The position numbers and the translations under genes were made by a program. A stretch of DNA of 33,945 nt from an uncultured Clostridia bacterium (lineage in GTDB: Bacteria > Bacillota > Clostridia > TANB77 > CAG-508), in contig CALXAD010000022.1 of assembly GCA_944386195.1 (NCBI GenBank), positions 1 through 33,945 on the forward strand, written 5' to 3'. Below are positions 32,953 to 33,945 of this stretch, piece by piece. The notes under the pieces were generated by a model. It saw only the letters and a program-made list of their open reading frames with translations, ran no database searches and was not told where the DNA came from. Each line of letters begins with the position of its first letter. Position 1 is the first letter of the stretch.

Positions 32953-33024
32953 AAAAGTATTGAACTTTTTGTGTTAATGTGATAATATAGTTTTACATTA
33001 TGATTAACGAGTTCGGTACTTTTT
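32953..33024 (+). terminator. Long nested hairpin after fabI, overlapping a possible promoter
   Basis: AAAAGTATTGAAC (32953-32965) pairs with GTTCGGTACTTTT (33011-33023) through two G-U pairs, and inside it GTTAAT pairs with ATTAAC. A T-run follows, so it can serve as terminator for fabI. The same stretch contains TTGAAC (32960-32965), 17 nt, TAATAT (32983-32988), a candidate promoter for the next gene. Confidence 0.6.
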
Positions 33025-33050
33025 TATTTTAAAATAGGAGGTGAAAAAAT

Positions 33051-33809
33051 ATGGAAGATACAATTGCTTTAGAAATACTTAAAGAGGTAAAAGGTTTAAA
33101 AGTAGAAATTAAAGACACAAATGAGAGATTAGATAAAGGTTTAGCAGAACTAAATGACAAAATAGACACAGGGTTAAAAGAAGTAAATGACAAAATAGAC
33201 ACAGGATTAAAAGAAGTAAACAAAAGAATGGATACAGAATTAGGCAAAATGAATGAAAAATTAGAAACATTAAATGACAAAATAGATACAGGATTAAAAG
33301 AAGTAAACGAAAGAATGGATACAGAATTAGGCAAAATGAATGAAAAACTAGAAACATTAAATGACAAAATAGATACAGGACTAAAAGAGGTAAACAAAAA
33401 AATGGATACCGAACTAACTAAAATGAACGAGAAACTAGATAATGGCTTAAATGGTTTAAACAATAAAATGGATAATGAATTAAAGAAAGTAAATCAAAGA
33501 TTAGACAAAATGCAAAAAGAAGATTTATTTGTTTTAAAATCTCAAATGGATAGAATAGAAAACGGAGATTTACCAGTTATAAAATCAATTGTAGCAAATA
33601 TTGATAGTAGATTAGAAAATGTTGAACAAAGAGAAATACCTAATATTAAACATATGATATCAGATATTAAGAATAATGATTTACCAGAAATAAGAAAACA
33701 AAGAGAAATAGATAGTATAAATATAGCTAAAATAATGAATGAACAAACTGAAATAAAACAATTAATAAGAAATGCTTTGGGACTAAAACCAGATTTGAAA
33801 TTATTATAA
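33051..33809 (+). CDS. Coiled-coil repeat protein of unknown function
   Basis: This 252-residue, highly charged protein has no membrane segment. Residues about 25-150 are tandem repeats: 11-residue units of the type NDKIDTGLKEV and NERMDTELGKM, with 7-residue NEKLETL inserts, making a 29-residue (87-nt) super-repeat present about twice. This 11/7 pattern predicts a long, nearly straight coiled coil. Beyond residue 150 lie less regular helices with NGDLPVIKSIVANID and NNDLPEIRKQREID, an internal duplication. The AGGAGGTG RBS is strong. No function can be assigned; phage- and surface-associated proteins often have such rods. Confidence 0.85.
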   Translation: MEDTIALEILKEVKGLKVEIKDTNERLDKGLAELNDKIDTGLKEVNDKIDTGLKEVNKRMDTELGKMNEKLETLNDKIDTGLKEVNERMDTELGKMNEKLETLNDKIDTGLKEVNKKMDTELTKMNEKLDNGLNGLNNKMDNELKKVNQRLDKMQKEDLFVLKSQMDRIENGDLPVIKSIVANIDSRLENVEQREIPNIKHMISDIKNNDLPEIRKQREIDSINIAKIMNEQTEIKQLIRNALGLKPDLKLL

Positions 33810-33816
33810 GACTAAC

Positions 33817-33868
33817 AAAAGTATAGAGAATTTAAAAAGAGATAATAAATTTTCTATACTTTTTCCTA
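33817..33868 (+). terminator. Terminator after the coiled-coil gene
   Basis: AAAAGTATAG (33817-33826) pairs perfectly with CTATACTTTT (33854-33863), with more AT pairs inside and T residues after. Confidence 0.8.
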
Positions 33869-33885
33869 TTTTCGTCAATTGAAAA

Positions 33886-33945
33886 GTTAAAAGCAACTTA
33901 GAAGAAGTAAAAGCAATTTGTAAGAGAAAAAGCAATTTATAAGCA
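33886..33945. repeat. Short direct repeats at the window end
   Basis: AAAAGCAA followed by CTTA, TTTGTAAG or TTTATAAG occurs three times at about 20-nt spacing and runs to the window edge. The array may continue outside. Its nature is unknown. Confidence 0.5.

Noticed and set aside
33029..33463. Minus-strand open frame opposite the coiled-coil gene
   Set aside because: Its repeats are simply the complement of the coding repeats, with no start signals.
33130..33480. Tandem repeats in the last gene as a CRISPR array
   Set aside because: The repeats are in frame, encode a regular coiled coil and have no unique spacers.
1..33945. Ordinary homopolymer sequencing error as the cause of the three frameshifts
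   Set aside because: The window is full of long A and T runs with no frame damage, while all three lesions are a lone C before GGA outside any homopolymer. A different systematic error is still possible and is kept as the main alternative.
1..33945. CGG reassigned to another amino acid
   Set aside because: At all three in-frame CGG codons a triplet reading of any amino acid leaves the wrong frame; only a +1 move restores the protein.

Overview
The window is very AT-rich chromosomal DNA from an endospore-forming Clostridia-type Bacillota, probably an uncultured gut lineage (the lineage is inference). The evidence is a complete spoIIIA operon, a germination protease (gpr), a YtxC-like sporulation protein, a SCIFF ranthipeptide pair and AGA-dominated arginine codon use. 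About 38 genes are supported, totalling roughly 10,000 codons. Most are core functions, and accessory material is concentrated in a few gaps.

Layout. 1-1836: the tail of a serine beta-lactamase-like protein, a small membrane protein, and a decayed stretch with a zinc-ribbon fragment and an EVE-like fragment. 1837-4235: yebC and a membrane-anchored exported protein. 4330-9721: spoIIIAA-AH, the mother-cell half of the forespore feeding channel, with a palindromic repeat between AG and AH. 9753-11466: an XRE regulator divergent from an interrupted pilin-like GLUG-repeat protein, with an operator-like palindrome across the promoter. 11524-14567: SCIFF peptide, its radical SAM maturase and an Orn/Lys/Arg-type decarboxylase. 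14725-15987: Asp23/AmaP/DUF2273 envelope-stress operon. 16004-20014: nusB, xseA, xseB, a divergent-PAP2 protein and fhs. 20105-21049: two paralogous small genes of foreign-looking composition with matching regulatory regions. 21179-25072: uvrA and gpr. 25128-26376: two membrane proteins. 26404-30039 (minus strand): ytxC-like, GH57 branching enzyme and a DUF4912 protein. 30409-32924: accD, accA and fabI. 33051-33809: a hendecad-repeat coiled-coil protein.

The most striking observation concerns reading frame. Two highly conserved genes are broken, yebC once and uvrA twice. All three breaks are the same event: one extra C directly before a GGA codon for a conserved glycine, so an in-frame CGG stands where translation must move +1 (NNN CGG A becomes NNN C GGA). 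Checking every CGG in the window, I found no other in-frame CGG in any supported gene. CGGA across a codon boundary (NNC GGA) occurs about 19 times in intact genes. This fits programmed +1 frameshifting, or quadruplet decoding of CGGA as glycine, at an otherwise unused and possibly unassigned CGG codon. Systematic sequence error is the main alternative, and reads, related genomes, the tRNA set and proteomics would settle it.

Other points of interest are the paralogous cassette pair with covarying leader hairpins and predicted stems around the start codons, a family of GGGGAC palindromes sitting exactly on stop codons, and the XRE operator over the pilin promoter. Consensus-like promoters with 17-nt spacers are easy to read in many intergenic gaps.
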